Below, in pieces: positions 41,908 through 51,511 of a stretch of 64,000 bases of DNA. The DNA comes from CAVYWD01 sp963772225 (GTDB lineage: Bacteria > Myxococcota > Myxococcia > Myxococcales > UBA5297). Under the pieces are notes generated by a model. The model made no database searches, had not been told where the DNA came from, and saw nothing but the letters and a program-made list of their open reading frames with translations. The stretch spans positions 62,001-126,000 of the forward strand of contig CAVYWD010000003.1 in assembly GCA_963772225.1 (NCBI GenBank). Direction: 5' to 3'. Position numbers and translations under genes: made by a program. Position 1 is the first letter of the stretch. Each line of letters starts with the position of its first letter.

Positions 41908-43065
41908 CTACCGCGCCAGCCGTCTCAGCCGCTCCGCCGCCGCCTCCAGCGTCTGCCGTTTCTTGCAGAACGCGAAGCGCAGCATCCTCCCCGCGAGCTT
42001 CGGGTGCTCCGGGCAGAAGGCGCTCGGCGGCACTGCCGCGACGCCGGCGGTTTGAACGAGCTCGCGCGAATACGCGACGTCGTCCAGGTCCGACAGGCGC
42101 GAGTAATCGGCGAGCATGAAATAGGTGCCCTCGGGCGGCCGCACCTGGAAGCCGGCGTCGGTGAGCGCGCCGGCGAGGAAGTCTTTGCGCTCGGAGTATT
42201 CGCGCTGGAGCTCGGCCAAGTATTCGCCGTCGTAGCGCTGGAGCGCCTCGGCCATGGCGACCTGGAACGGCGCCGCGGTGGCGAAGGTGACGAACTGGTG
42301 GGCCGCCTGGGCCGCCGCGACCAGGTCCTTGGGCCCCACCCCCCAGCCTACCTTCCAGCCCGTCAGTGAGTAGGTCTTCCCGGCGCTGGAGAGCGTGAGC
42401 GTCCGCTCGCGCATGCCGGGCAGCGTGGCGAGCGGCACGTGCTCGGCGCCGCCGTAGGTCAGGTGCTCGTAGACCTCGTCGCACAGGACGCGCACGCCGT
42501 GCCGGATGCAGAGCGAGGCGATGGCCTCGAGCTCTTTCCGCCCGAAGACCTTGCCCGTCGGGTTGTGCGGCGTGTTCAGGACGAGCAGCCGCGTCTTTTC
42601 GGTGAAGAGCGACGCCAGCGCGTCCACGTCCAGGGCGAAGCCCGGCGGCCGCAGCGCGCAATAGCGCGCAGTCGCGCCCGCGAAGGCCACGCACACCGGG
42701 TAGCTGTCGTAGACGGGCTCGAAGAGGATGACCTCGTCGCCCGGGTCGAGCAGCCCGAGCATGCTCGAGGCCAGCCCCTCGGTCGCGCCGCTGAAGACCA
42801 CGACCTCCTGCATCGGGTCGAGCTCGAGCCCGTAGTGGCGGCGGTATTTCTGGGCGACGGCCTCGACGAGCGCCGGGTGGCCCATGGACCGCGGGTACTG
42901 GTTGTCGCCTAAGCGCATCGCGCGCTCGGCGGCGTCCAAAATCCCCGGCGGGCCGTCGAAGTCCGGGAACCCCTGCGCCAGGTTGATGGCGGAGTGCGCC
43001 GCCGCGAGGCGCGTCATCTCGCTGAAGATGCTGGTCCCGAACGGAAGGAGCTTCTTGGAGGTCAT
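41908..43065 (-). CDS. Class I PLP aminotransferase (methionine/kynurenine type)
   Basis: 385 residues, full length for the family. It starts MTSKKLLPFGTSIFSEMTRL with INLAQGFPDFDGP. NTPHNPTGKVF is the conserved PLP region, LCDEVYEHLTY supplies the Asp, and SSAGKTYSLTGWKVGW the PLP Lys. The C-terminal Arg lies in MLRFAFCKK. It resembles YbdL-like methionine aminotransferases and kynurenine transaminases, and the substrate is not settled by sequence alone. Its 3' end is duplicated at 28668-28863. Confidence 0.9.
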   Translation of the reverse strand: MTSKKLLPFGTSIFSEMTRLAAAHSAINLAQGFPDFDGPPGILDAAERAMRLGDNQYPRSMGHPALVEAVAQKYRRHYGLELDPMQEVVVFSGATEGLASSMLGLLDPGDEVILFEPVYDSYPVCVAFAGATARYCALRPPGFALDVDALASLFTEKTRLLVLNTPHNPTGKVFGRKELEAIASLCIRHGVRVLCDEVYEHLTYGGAEHVPLATLPGMRERTLTLSSAGKTYSLTGWKVGWGVGPKDLVAAAQAAHQFVTFATAAPFQVAMAEALQRYDGEYLAELQREYSERKDFLAGALTDAGFQVRPPEGTYFMLADYSRLSDLDDVAYSRELVQTAGVAAVPPSAFCPEHPKLAGRMLRFAFCKKRQTLEAAAERLRRLAR

Positions 43066-43217
43066 GGAGGGTGCGAGGCCTTTCTTTCGCCCAAGGGCCG
43101 CCGATCCTGCCGAGCCGCACCGGCGAGGGCAATCGTCCGCCCGCGCGCGCTCTCGGCGAGCGACCCCGCGGCCGATTCTTCCCGCACCGAGCGGCCGAGG
43201 TTAGAGTAGCCGCCATC

Positions 43218-45272
43218 ATGCGAGCTATCAGGATTTTCAGCTGGGCCGCGGTGGCGGCGTTGGGGGCCCTGGCGGTCGGGGTCGTGGCGACGGTGCGCGG
43301 CGAGGCCATCTCCGCGGCGTGGCTGGTGGTCGCGGCGGTCTGCACCTACGCCGTGGCGTACCGCTTCTACGCCAGGTTCATCGCGGCCAAGGTCTTCGCG
43401 CTCGACGACCGGAATGAGACCCCGGCGATGCGCCTGGCCGACGGCCGCGACTTCGTGCCCACCCATCGCTGGGTCGTCTTCGGCCACCACTTCGCGGCCA
43501 TCGCCGGCCCCGGCCCTCTCATCGGGCCCATCCTCGCCGCGCAGTTCGGCTACCTGCCGGGCACTATCTGGATCCTCGCCGGCGTGGTGCTCGGCGGCGC
43601 CGTGCAGGACTTCGTCATCCTGGTCTTCAGCCTGCGCCGCGACGGCCGCTCACTCGCCAAGATGGCGCACGACTACCTGGGCCCCTTGGGCGCGGTCGCG
43701 GGCACGCTGGGCATCCTCTTCATCATGGTCATCCTCATCGCGGTCTTGGGCTTGGTGGTGGTCAACGCCCTCGCCGAGAGCCCGTGGGGCCTGTTCACGG
43801 TGGGTATGACCCTTCCCATCGCGATCGTGATGGGCCTCATCATGCGCGGCGGCCATGGGCGGCAGGTGTTCGTCGCCACCGCGGTCGGGCTCGCCCTGCT
43901 CGGCCTGGCGCTCGCCTACGGCCGGGTCGTCTCGCAGCACCCGACGCTGGGGCCGGCGTTCACGCTGAGCCGGGTCACGCTCGCGTGGCTCGTCATCGGG
44001 TACGGGCTCTTGGCGTCGGTGCTGCCGATGTGGCTGCTGCTCGCGCCGCGCGACTACCTGTCCACCTTCGTCAAGCTCGGCACCATCTTTCTGCTCGCCC
44101 TGGGCATCGTGGCGGTGCGGCCCGAGCTGCAGATGCCGGCCCTGACGAAGTTCGTCGACGGCAGCGGCCCGGTCTTCGGCGGCGCGGTCTTCCCGTTCTG
44201 CTTCATCACCATCGCCTGCGGGGCCATTTCCGGCTTCCACGCCCTCATCTCCTCGGGGACCACGCCCAAGCTCCTGAAGGCCGAGACCGACGCCCGGATG
44301 ATCGGCTACGGGGCCATGCTCCTCGAGAGCTTCGTGGCCGTCATGGCCATGGTCGCCGCCGCCTCGCTCAAGCCGGGCATCTACTTCGCGGTGAACACCG
44401 GCATGGGCGTCGACTGGATCGCCGCGCAGGGCTTCCCGGTGACGATGGCCGAGATGCAGGAGCTCGCGCACCGGGTGGGCGAGTCGAGCGTACTCGCGCG
44501 GGTGGGCGGCGCGCCGTGCCTGGCGGTGAGCATGGCGGAGATCTTCCGCCGCTTCCTGGGCGGCGAGCGGATGGCGGCGCTCTGGTACCACTTCGCCATC
44601 ATGTTCGAGGCGCTGTTCATCCTGACCACGCTCGACGCCGGGACGCGCGTCGGCCGCTACCTCTTGCAGGACGCGCTGGCGCGGGTCTTCCCCAAGCTCT
44701 CCGTGAGCTCGTGGGCGACCTCCACCTTGACCAGCGCGGTCTTCGTGGCGGCGTGGGGCTACTTCACGCTGGCCGGTGTCCTCGACCCAAACGGCGGCAT
44801 CCGAGCGCTCTGGCCGCTCTTCGGCATCGCCAACCAGCTGCTCGCCGCCACCGCGCTCACGATTGCCACCACGCTGCTCATCCGCACCGGCAAGCAGCGC
44901 TACGCCTTCATCACCGGGCTGCCGCTCGCCTTCCTGCTCGCGGTCACCGGGACCGCGGGGGCGGAATACATCTTCCACCCCGACCCGAAGATAGGCTTCC
45001 TAGCGAAGGCCGACGCGCTCGCGGCCGGGCGCTTGCCGGTCAAGGACGCCGCGTCGCGCGCCATCCAGGTGTTCAACGCCCGGCTCGACGCGGCGCTCGC
45101 CTTCGTCTTCCTCGCGCTGGTCGCCGTCGTGGTCGTCTCCGCGGTGCGCGAGTGGGGAAGAATCCTCTCCGGCCAGCGGGCGCTGGAGGCCGACCCGCCG
45201 CTCGCGCTGGCGCAGGCCGCGCCGGCCTTCGGCGACATTCCCGCCTCGGAGGGCGGGCCGCGCTGCTGTTGA
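43218..45272 (+). CDS. cstA: CstA-type peptide/pyruvate transporter
   Basis: 684 residues from ATG 43218, with many membrane helices. Family hallmarks are FGHHFAAIAGPGPLIGPILA near the N-terminus, VVLGGAVQDFVI, CGAISGFHALISSGTTPKLL and LWPLFGIANQLLAATAL. CstA imports peptides or pyruvate, mostly under carbon limitation. The protein ends with a cytoplasmic tail GGPRCC; a twin-Cys end is unusual. No regulator is adjacent. A chemoreceptor gene follows 36 bases downstream and may be co-transcribed. Confidence 0.93.
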   Translation: MRAIRIFSWAAVAALGALAVGVVATVRGEAISAAWLVVAAVCTYAVAYRFYARFIAAKVFALDDRNETPAMRLADGRDFVPTHRWVVFGHHFAAIAGPGPLIGPILAAQFGYLPGTIWILAGVVLGGAVQDFVILVFSLRRDGRSLAKMAHDYLGPLGAVAGTLGILFIMVILIAVLGLVVVNALAESPWGLFTVGMTLPIAIVMGLIMRGGHGRQVFVATAVGLALLGLALAYGRVVSQHPTLGPAFTLSRVTLAWLVIGYGLLASVLPMWLLLAPRDYLSTFVKLGTIFLLALGIVAVRPELQMPALTKFVDGSGPVFGGAVFPFCFITIACGAISGFHALISSGTTPKLLKAETDARMIGYGAMLLESFVAVMAMVAAASLKPGIYFAVNTGMGVDWIAAQGFPVTMAEMQELAHRVGESSVLARVGGAPCLAVSMAEIFRRFLGGERMAALWYHFAIMFEALFILTTLDAGTRVGRYLLQDALARVFPKLSVSSWATSTLTSAVFVAAWGYFTLAGVLDPNGGIRALWPLFGIANQLLAATALTIATTLLIRTGKQRYAFITGLPLAFLLAVTGTAGAEYIFHPDPKIGFLAKADALAAGRLPVKDAASRAIQVFNARLDAALAFVFLALVAVVVVSAVREWGRILSGQRALEADPPLALAQAAPAFGDIPASEGGPRCC

Positions 45273-45308
45273 AGGCTTTTCGGCCGAGCCTTGCGCTAAG
45301 CTGGGCCC

Positions 45309-46760
45309 ATGGCGCAGCGCCTCGAAATGCCGCTGGAGACCCGGGCCATCCTCTCGACGCTCCACGAGCGCATCTTCGCCGTCCTGGTCCGCTTCGGGAT
45401 CCCGGTGACCGCCGCGGTCCTCCTGAGCGCCGCGGTCTTCACGCCCTGCTGGCAGGCAAATCTGCAAGTCGCGACCGGGGCCTTGTTGATCGGGAGCTGG
45501 CTCTGGGCCCGCTCCCTGGTCCGGCGCCAGAAAGACGAGCTCGCCGCAGGCGTGGCGCTCGCGGCCATCGGTCTGCACATGGCGGTGGCCCTGATGGTGC
45601 GCCAGGACGCCATCGTCACCACCGTGCTCACGCTGCTGTTGGCGATGATCTACGTCTCGCTCTACTCCACGCGGCTGCCCAAGGTGGGCGGGGCCATCCT
45701 CATCGGCGCAGTGGTCCCGTACGAGGTGCTCAGGGCGCTCGGGGTCCTGCCGCTGGCCGAGAGCCCGCTCTACTCTCGGGCCGCGCTCGACGCAGGCTTC
45801 GTGGCCGGCCTCGTACCCATCACCCTCCTCATCCTGCGCCAGCGCGAGCGCATCGACGGCTTGGCGCTGGCGGCGCTGGCGCGCAAGTCCGGCGAGCAGG
45901 CCGAGCTGTTGGAGGCGGTGGCCAAGGTCCAGCCGCAGATCCAGGCGCTGGTCGCGGCCACGGAGTCCTTCGCGGGCGAGCTGGCGAGCCAGTCGCAGCA
46001 GCAGTCGGCGGCCTCGGCTGACGCCGCCACGGCCATGGAGCGGCTGGAGGAGATGTTCGAGCAGGCCGCGGCGGCGGCGTCGCAGACGAAGCTCCTCACC
46101 GAGAAGACCCGCGCCGACTCCGACCTGAGCTGGCAACAGCTGGCCGCGGCCGAGGAGCAGCTGGTGCAGTTCGGCGAGCTCTTGAAGGAGGTGCAAGGCG
46201 CGACGCGCCGGCTCACCGAGCAGGCCGAGCACACCGAGGAGATCATCGAGGGCATCCGCGAGGTCGACGAGCAGGTCAACGTGCTCGCGCTCAACGCCGC
46301 CATCGAGGCCGCGCGGGCGGGCGAGGCCGGCAAAGGCTTCGCGGTGGTCGCCGGCGAGCTGCGCACGATGATCGCCGACACCGGCGCCAACGTCAGCCGC
46401 GGCCGGTCGCTCTTGGAGTCGGTGCGGCGCGAGGCGAGCTACACCATGTCCGAGACCGCCGGGTCGGCCGAGCGCCTTCAGCACCACGTGCACGACCTGA
46501 AGAGCGCCAGCGCCCTGGTGCAGCAGATCTTCACGAGCTTCCTGTCCACCACCGAGAGCGTGCAGCAGCTCGCGCTGGCGGCCGAGGGCCAGCGCGCGCA
46601 GCTGGCCGCGGCCCTCCAAGCCATTCGAGACCTCCACCGGGGCGCCGAGGCGCTGGCCGGGTCGGCGAGCGGGCTCTCGAACCAGGTCGAGGCCATCGCG
46701 GGAGCTAACCGCCAGCTCGTCGGGTTGGTCGCGCGGCGCAGGGACGGCGAGGCCGCCTGA
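45309..46760 (+). CDS. Chemoreceptor with an integral-membrane sensor (five or six helices)
   Basis: 483 residues. The N-terminal 185 residues are mostly hydrophobic: VTAAVLLSAAVFTPCW, VATGALLIGSWLWA, AAGVALAAIGLHMAVALM, IVTTVLTLLLAMIYVSL and AGFVAGLVPITLLIL. A cytoplasmic coiled coil and the signalling hairpin NVLALNAAIEAARAGEAGKG follow. There is no periplasmic domain or HAMP, so it may sense membrane or energy state. It lies 36 bases after cstA, which hints at a link with nutrient uptake. Confidence 0.9.
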   Translation: MAQRLEMPLETRAILSTLHERIFAVLVRFGIPVTAAVLLSAAVFTPCWQANLQVATGALLIGSWLWARSLVRRQKDELAAGVALAAIGLHMAVALMVRQDAIVTTVLTLLLAMIYVSLYSTRLPKVGGAILIGAVVPYEVLRALGVLPLAESPLYSRAALDAGFVAGLVPITLLILRQRERIDGLALAALARKSGEQAELLEAVAKVQPQIQALVAATESFAGELASQSQQQSAASADAATAMERLEEMFEQAAAAASQTKLLTEKTRADSDLSWQQLAAAEEQLVQFGELLKEVQGATRRLTEQAEHTEEIIEGIREVDEQVNVLALNAAIEAARAGEAGKGFAVVAGELRTMIADTGANVSRGRSLLESVRREASYTMSETAGSAERLQHHVHDLKSASALVQQIFTSFLSTTESVQQLALAAEGQRAQLAAALQAIRDLHRGAEALAGSASGLSNQVEAIAGANRQLVGLVARRRDGEAA

Positions 46761-46852
46761 GCCGCCTGAGCCGAGGTCGAGCACCTCGAGTGCCTCGGGG
46801 CAAACGGAGCGAAAGCTCGAGAATCACCAAAACTGATTTTGATATTGCCCAG

Positions 46853-47019
46853 TAAGTCATCGCTCCGAAATATCTGCGCCATCTCAACGTCCGATCCATC
46901 CCGGCTGGCGTCGTTGCTCGTCGGTGACATGCCCTCTGGCATGCGCCCTCCTCGCGCCTCGCCATCCTTTGCGCCTCGGACGTTGAGATCTGGAGCATCT
47001 ATTTCTGCGCGATTCCTAA
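46853..47019 (-). repeat. MITE-like 167-bp palindromic repeat, copy B (inverted)
   Basis: It is the reverse complement of the elements at 6728 and 50116 with only a few differences (for example GCGCAG instead of GAGCAG near one end). It lies 92 bases after the chemoreceptor stop. With copy C it brackets the GH43 gene as an inverted pair. The rest of 46761-47471 holds no recognised gene. Confidence 0.85.
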
Positions 47020-47471
47020 GTTGAATATGACGACAGGGGCAAGACCACGCGCGATTCCAATCCTGGACTTCAATCGTTCGCTTTCACAGCCCGCCGGAGT
47101 TGGAGCGGGAGGCCGAATCGCTCGTCCCCGCGTATCAAGTGGTCGTCAGCGGCTCGGACAGAATGCCAATTCAACTCCCGAGCCCGCGGCGCCGGCGCCT
47201 TGACGAGCTCAATCGTCTGTCAGACATCGCCGAAGGTCGGAATGAACTCCAGGCAGCGGCAGAGCGAGCTGCCCCTCGGGCTCGAGAACGGCTCGGCAAC
47301 GCCTGCACACGCGCCGCAGGTCGTGCGCTGCGTTCTGGGCGCGATGGGCGACCCGCTGGAGCCGACGCCGGCCTTCGCGTCGCGCGTGGAGCGGGTGGGC
47401 GCGGGCCGCGACGCAAAAGCCCGCGAGGTTCTCGCCCCGCTGGCGCGGCGAGGGTGGCTCGGGGGACCGCT

Positions 47472-49748
47472 TCAGGGCGTCGCCAGCTCGAACGAGGCGA
47501 CGCTCACGCTGCCGCCGAGGGACTGCGTGGCGTAGTTGAAAATGCCAAACCGATAGCCCATGAAGAATTGCCAGTCGTTGTTGAGGGTGAATGGCGTTCC
47601 GAGGCTCGTGAAGGTCGCCCCGTCCGTGCTGTAGGAGAAGTTGACCTGTCGCCCCGCGCCGGGCCGGATGTCGGCGGCCGCTCGCAGCCAGATCTTGCCT
47701 CCGGAGACGGTCGCGCTCGCCACGTCGCTGCCCTTGCCGGTCGTATTCCAATTGCCGTCCATGGTGAGGCCGCTGACCATCGAGACCTTCGTCGCCCCTC
47801 CGTCGCGTTTCACGCCGATCCAGGCCGACAAATGGCGCAGAATCACCAGGCCTGCGCGGTCGCCGTCCTTCATGTTGGAATAGTCGAGCGCGATGGTCGC
47901 GGTGGACGAGGGGCCCAATATCCGGTGGGTGAGCGTATTCCGAGCCGAATAAAGATCGTCGGTCACCGTCGCCGTCTGCAGGGTCAGGCCATCGTTGACG
48001 GACCATTTGGTGTTGTCCGGGTTATGGTTCCATTCCCATTCGGGGCTGAGCGCGGTCCCTGAGAATGTGTCGACGCCGGTCGGAGACTTCATGGCGCGCG
48101 GCGCCACCGGTACGTCGGGGAAGGGATAGGAGGCGGACCACGCCTGGTTCACGAGTTCGACGGTCGGCCAGCCGTCCGTGCTCCACTGAACCGGCGCGAG
48201 GACGGGGGTCCGCCCGCCCGGGTAATTGTCGACGAACGCCATGTAGTACCAGTTATCCTTCTGCGTCTGCACGAGGCCACCCTGGTGCGGATTGCCCGCC
48301 CCGGAGATGGGCGGGGAGACGCCGTCGACGAGCGTCCGCTTCTCGTAGGGCCCCCAGGGGCCGCCGGTCGACCGCAGCACGTATTCCGCGTTCGACGGCC
48401 GGGTGACCAGGATGTAGTACTTCCCGTCGCGCTTGTAGAAGCGCGACCCCTCGATGTACTCGCTGCCCGAGTACACGACCTGCTTCTTGACCTGGCTGAA
48501 CCCGTCCGCGGAGAGCTGGGCCACGGCGATATTCGTGGTCCCGTGAGACACGTACAGCGTGTCGTCGTCATCGATGAGGAGGCCCGCGTCGTAGTATCCT
48601 GATCCTCCCTGGATCGAGTGCTTCACCCAGGGGCCCTCCACCTCGCTCGCCGTGTACATGACGTCGTTCCCGCCCTGAATGAGCGCGGCAAAGTAGAAGG
48701 TCTTATTGCTCTTTCGGTAGTTGATGGCGGAGGCCCACGTTCCCCGGATATACGCCCGGCCGCCGTTCAGGTCGAAGGCGGGGCCGAAATCCAGGACCGG
48801 GACCGCGTGCCCCGCGAATTCCCAGTTCACGAGGTCGTAGGAGCGGAGAATCGGCGCGCCCGGCGAATAGTGCATGTTCGACGCCATGTAATAGAAGGTG
48901 TCGTCGACGCGAAAGACGTCGGCGTCCGCGAGGTCCTCCCACAGCACCGGGTTGCTGTAGGTGGTCGGCGTCTGGGCGGCGGAGAAGCCGGCGGTCAGCG
49001 TCTTGTTCGAGTCCATGGTGATGCTGACGGAGCTCGCGGTCCCGCTCGCCGCCCCGCCCCACGCGGTGAAGGTCGCCCCGGCCGCGGGCGTGGCCTTGAC
49101 GGTGACCTTCGCTCCCGAATCGTAAATATGAGCGCCCGCCGCAGGGTCGGTCGAGCCGCTGCCGCTCACTTGAATGGTGAGGGTGTACCGGGTCGAGGTC
49201 CCCGAGGAGAAGTTGGCGGTCAGGACCTTGTTTCCATTCATGACGACGGTCGCGGGGTTGTCGGCGCTGGAGAGCGCACCACTCCACCCGGTGAACGTCG
49301 CGTCCGACCCGGGCGTGGCCGTCACCGCGACCGAGGCTCCCGCGTCGTACGAGTAGGTGCCCGCCGCGGGGCTGGTCGTGCCGCTGCCGGCGGTGGCGAT
49401 GGTGAGCGTGTACTGCGCGGCCGAGCCGCCGGAGAAGTTGGCGGTCAGAGTCTTGTTCCCGTCCATGGTGAGCGCCAATGGGTTGGCGTTGCCGGTCGCA
49501 GAGCCGCTCCAGCCGGTGAAGGTCGCGCCGGCCGCAGGCGTCGCGGCGATCTCCAGGACCTTCCCCCTGGGGTAGCTGGTGACGCCCGTGGCGGGGTTGG
49601 TCGACCCGTTGCCGGTCGTCTGGAGCGTGAGCGTGTAGCTCGCTCCCCCGGCCCCGCTGGCGTCGGCCGGTCCGCTCGAGATCCCCTCCATACAGGAGGC
49701 CAGCGCCCCGAGCAGGGCTGCCATTCTCGCGCAAGGGCCGAGGTTCAT
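47472..49748 (-). CDS. GH43 glycosidase lipoprotein with three bacterial-repeat domains
   Basis: 758 residues from ATG 49748 (AGGAGAGG upstream). The signal peptide has lipobox ALASC (Cys19). Three repeats of about 75 residues (YTLTLQTTGNGSTNPATG, then GATFTGWSG, and later copies) resemble InlB/Flg_new-type repeats. A GH43 five-bladed propeller (about 265-560) has Asp in LADADVFRVDDTFYYMAS, YYDAGLLIDDDDTLYVSHG and the acid Glu in YIEGSRFYKRDGKYYIL. A C-terminal beta-sandwich typical of beta-xylosidases ends it. It probably cuts xylo- or arabino-oligosaccharides at the cell surface. Confidence 0.9.
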   Translation of the reverse strand: MNLGPCARMAALLGALASCMEGISSGPADASGAGGASYTLTLQTTGNGSTNPATGVTSYPRGKVLEIAATPAAGATFTGWSGSATGNANPLALTMDGNKTLTANFSGGSAAQYTLTIATAGSGTTSPAAGTYSYDAGASVAVTATPGSDATFTGWSGALSSADNPATVVMNGNKVLTANFSSGTSTRYTLTIQVSGSGSTDPAAGAHIYDSGAKVTVKATPAAGATFTAWGGAASGTASSVSITMDSNKTLTAGFSAAQTPTTYSNPVLWEDLADADVFRVDDTFYYMASNMHYSPGAPILRSYDLVNWEFAGHAVPVLDFGPAFDLNGGRAYIRGTWASAINYRKSNKTFYFAALIQGGNDVMYTASEVEGPWVKHSIQGGSGYYDAGLLIDDDDTLYVSHGTTNIAVAQLSADGFSQVKKQVVYSGSEYIEGSRFYKRDGKYYILVTRPSNAEYVLRSTGGPWGPYEKRTLVDGVSPPISGAGNPHQGGLVQTQKDNWYYMAFVDNYPGGRTPVLAPVQWSTDGWPTVELVNQAWSASYPFPDVPVAPRAMKSPTGVDTFSGTALSPEWEWNHNPDNTKWSVNDGLTLQTATVTDDLYSARNTLTHRILGPSSTATIALDYSNMKDGDRAGLVILRHLSAWIGVKRDGGATKVSMVSGLTMDGNWNTTGKGSDVASATVSGGKIWLRAAADIRPGAGRQVNFSYSTDGATFTSLGTPFTLNNDWQFFMGYRFGIFNYATQSLGGSVSVASFELATP

Positions 49749-50115
49749 TCGCCTCTCCTGGCGGCGCTCGCCAAAGGCGGCTCCGGTCAGCTCATCGAGA
49801 GCCCTCTCGGGGCGTTTTCTTTGACGCGTCATCGGCCGTCGCGCAGCGCCGCCTCGCTCGTAGGTGGCCCCGGTGACCCGATTCGGGTCAGCGGAGAGGG
49901 CGCAGTCCGATCCGCTCCAGCACCTGCGAAAGCTCCCTACGCGTCGGCGCCGCCGCTCTGGACCCTCGGGCGAGATCGCCGCGATGCCCAAGGGGCTGAG
50001 CGGATCCCAAGTCCAGACGACGCCTGACCCGTTCTCTCGCGACGGCCCTCTGTTCAAGCAGGCGCTGTTCAATAATGAACGAAGTCGCCCCGTCAAGGTG
50101 GAACGAAGGTCCCGG

Positions 50116-50281
50116 TTAGGAATCGCGCAGAAATAGATGCTCCAGATCTCAACGTCCGAGGCGCAAAGGATGGCGAGGCGCGAGGAGGGCGCATGCCAGA
50201 GGGCATGTCACCGACGAGCAACGACGCCAGCCGGGATGGATCGGACGTTGAGATGGAGCAGATATTTCGGAGCGATGACTT
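50116..50281 (+). repeat. MITE-like 167-bp palindromic repeat, copy C
   Basis: It is nearly identical to copy A at 6728-6894 in the same orientation. The last base differs (CTTG instead of CTTA). It lies 368 bases upstream of the GH43 start. No gene is recognised in 49749-50397. Confidence 0.85.
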
Positions 50282-50397
50282 GAGCGGTCGGGAGGCGCGC
50301 AGAAATAGGCGCGCGGACAGGAAGCGACACCTCAGGGCGCGGCCAGTGCTCCGCTTGCGCAGGGGCGAATCGCGCGACGCAAGGCGAAAGAACGAGC

Positions 50398-50634
50398 ATG
50401 TCCAATCACCTCACCGAAGAACAACGCGCGGCCTACCTCAGGTTGTCGGCCCAGATCACGCGCTGCTGCGCCGAGGGTCTCCCGTGGGAGTGCGCGAGCT
50501 GCCGGATTCTGAGGACGGTTCACGCGATGTCGCAGGAGGCCCCGGTGCAGGTCGACGCGAATCCCGCGGCGGGGTCGTCGCCCCGCGCGCAGGGGGGCCA
50601 AGACCACGCGGAGCGGGAGCCACGGGTTGCATAG
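50398..50634 (+). CDS. Small hypothetical Cys-rich protein
   Basis: 78 residues from ATG 50398. It begins MSNHLTEEQRAAYLRLSAQI, followed by TRCCAEGLPWECASCRIL, whose CC...C..C spacing could bind a metal. The tail is low-complexity. The start region has only a weak purine stretch upstream. The opposite strand is open as well, so coding is uncertain. No family is recognised. Confidence 0.35.
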   Translation: MSNHLTEEQRAAYLRLSAQITRCCAEGLPWECASCRILRTVHAMSQEAPVQVDANPAAGSSPRAQGGQDHAEREPRVA

Positions 50635-51511
50635 GACGAGCACCGCGTAGAGGGCTCGCGTCCGGCGAGGCCACGGCCTGAGGGTGCGGCCACTCTGGAG
50701 TGCGAGGGAACCTGTGGATTGCTTCGAACTTGGCCTGGGGTTGGGGCGGAGCGTGGGCCTGCGAGGATTGGAGTCGATGAAGGGAAGAAGGTAGGGGACA
50801 GGAGGGAGCAGGGAGCTCGCCGCCAAGTGCTGGGGCCGCGGGCTGGATTCGATTTGATCCGCGGCATTTCTAAAGAAGCTTCTCGCGCCAGGCGAATTTG
50901 ACCGGCCTGGGCGATTTCTGACAGGCATTGAGGATCGGGCAGAGCCGACGGATGCCGACTCCCCGCATCGATTGCTTGACCGGCCTGGGGCCACGCCCTG
51001 GCTATCCTCGTGGCTGTCCGAGCCCACGCCGGAGCATGCGCTCCCCGCCTCACGCCGCGGGCGCGCGCAGCAGGAATTCGTGGAGCTCGGGCCACCACGC
51101 ATTGAAGGATTCCGGTCCCGCTTCGAAAAAGAGCCCGAGTCGAGGTGAAGTTGGGTTGCGCCGACGCGGCTCGCGCGCTCCTTGGAGTCGGATGGCAACC
51201 CCGGGCGAGCCGGTTCCGGCTGGGCAGGACACACGAGCCCCGCCGCGACCGGCGGGAAAGCCCGAAGAGCGGCTCCCGAGGTCGGCGGGCAAGGCTCAAG
51301 GGTAGAGCGGGTCCACGCTTAGGTCGTCAGGAGGTCGAACCTCTCCTGACGCGAGCGAGCGCGCACGGGAGCGATGGGAGGGCCAATGGCGTCGACGCCG
51401 AGCTGCGCCCAGGATCTGACGCGCCAACCGACTGCTGGGGAGGCTGTCTCGCGCACATGGACCGAGAGGATGCCGCTGGCGCTCAGCCTCTGACTTCGAT
51501 GCGTCCTGTCG
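50635..51511. other. Gene-poor region with relics
   Basis: No gene is recognised. At about 51146-51196 the sequence (AAGTTGGGTTGCGCCGAC..., CTCGCGCGCTCCTTG) resembles 54064-54116 and may derive from the same lost mobile gene. At 51293-51346 there is a D-arm-like GCTCAAGGGTAGAGC followed by a hairpin GTCAGGAGGT-cga-ACCTCTCCTGAC that recalls a tRNA but does not fold into one. Confidence 0.35.

Noticed and set aside
47020..47471. Short frames on both strands between MITE copy B and the GH43 gene
   Set aside because: All have low-complexity Arg/Ala/Pro composition and no recognisable family or start signal.
51293..51346. tRNA-like sequence (D-arm GCTCAAGGGTAGAGC and T-arm-like hairpin)
   Set aside because: The T-loop lacks one base of GGTTCGAACC, no anticodon stem pairs and no acceptor stem can be formed. 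At most it is a decayed tRNA.
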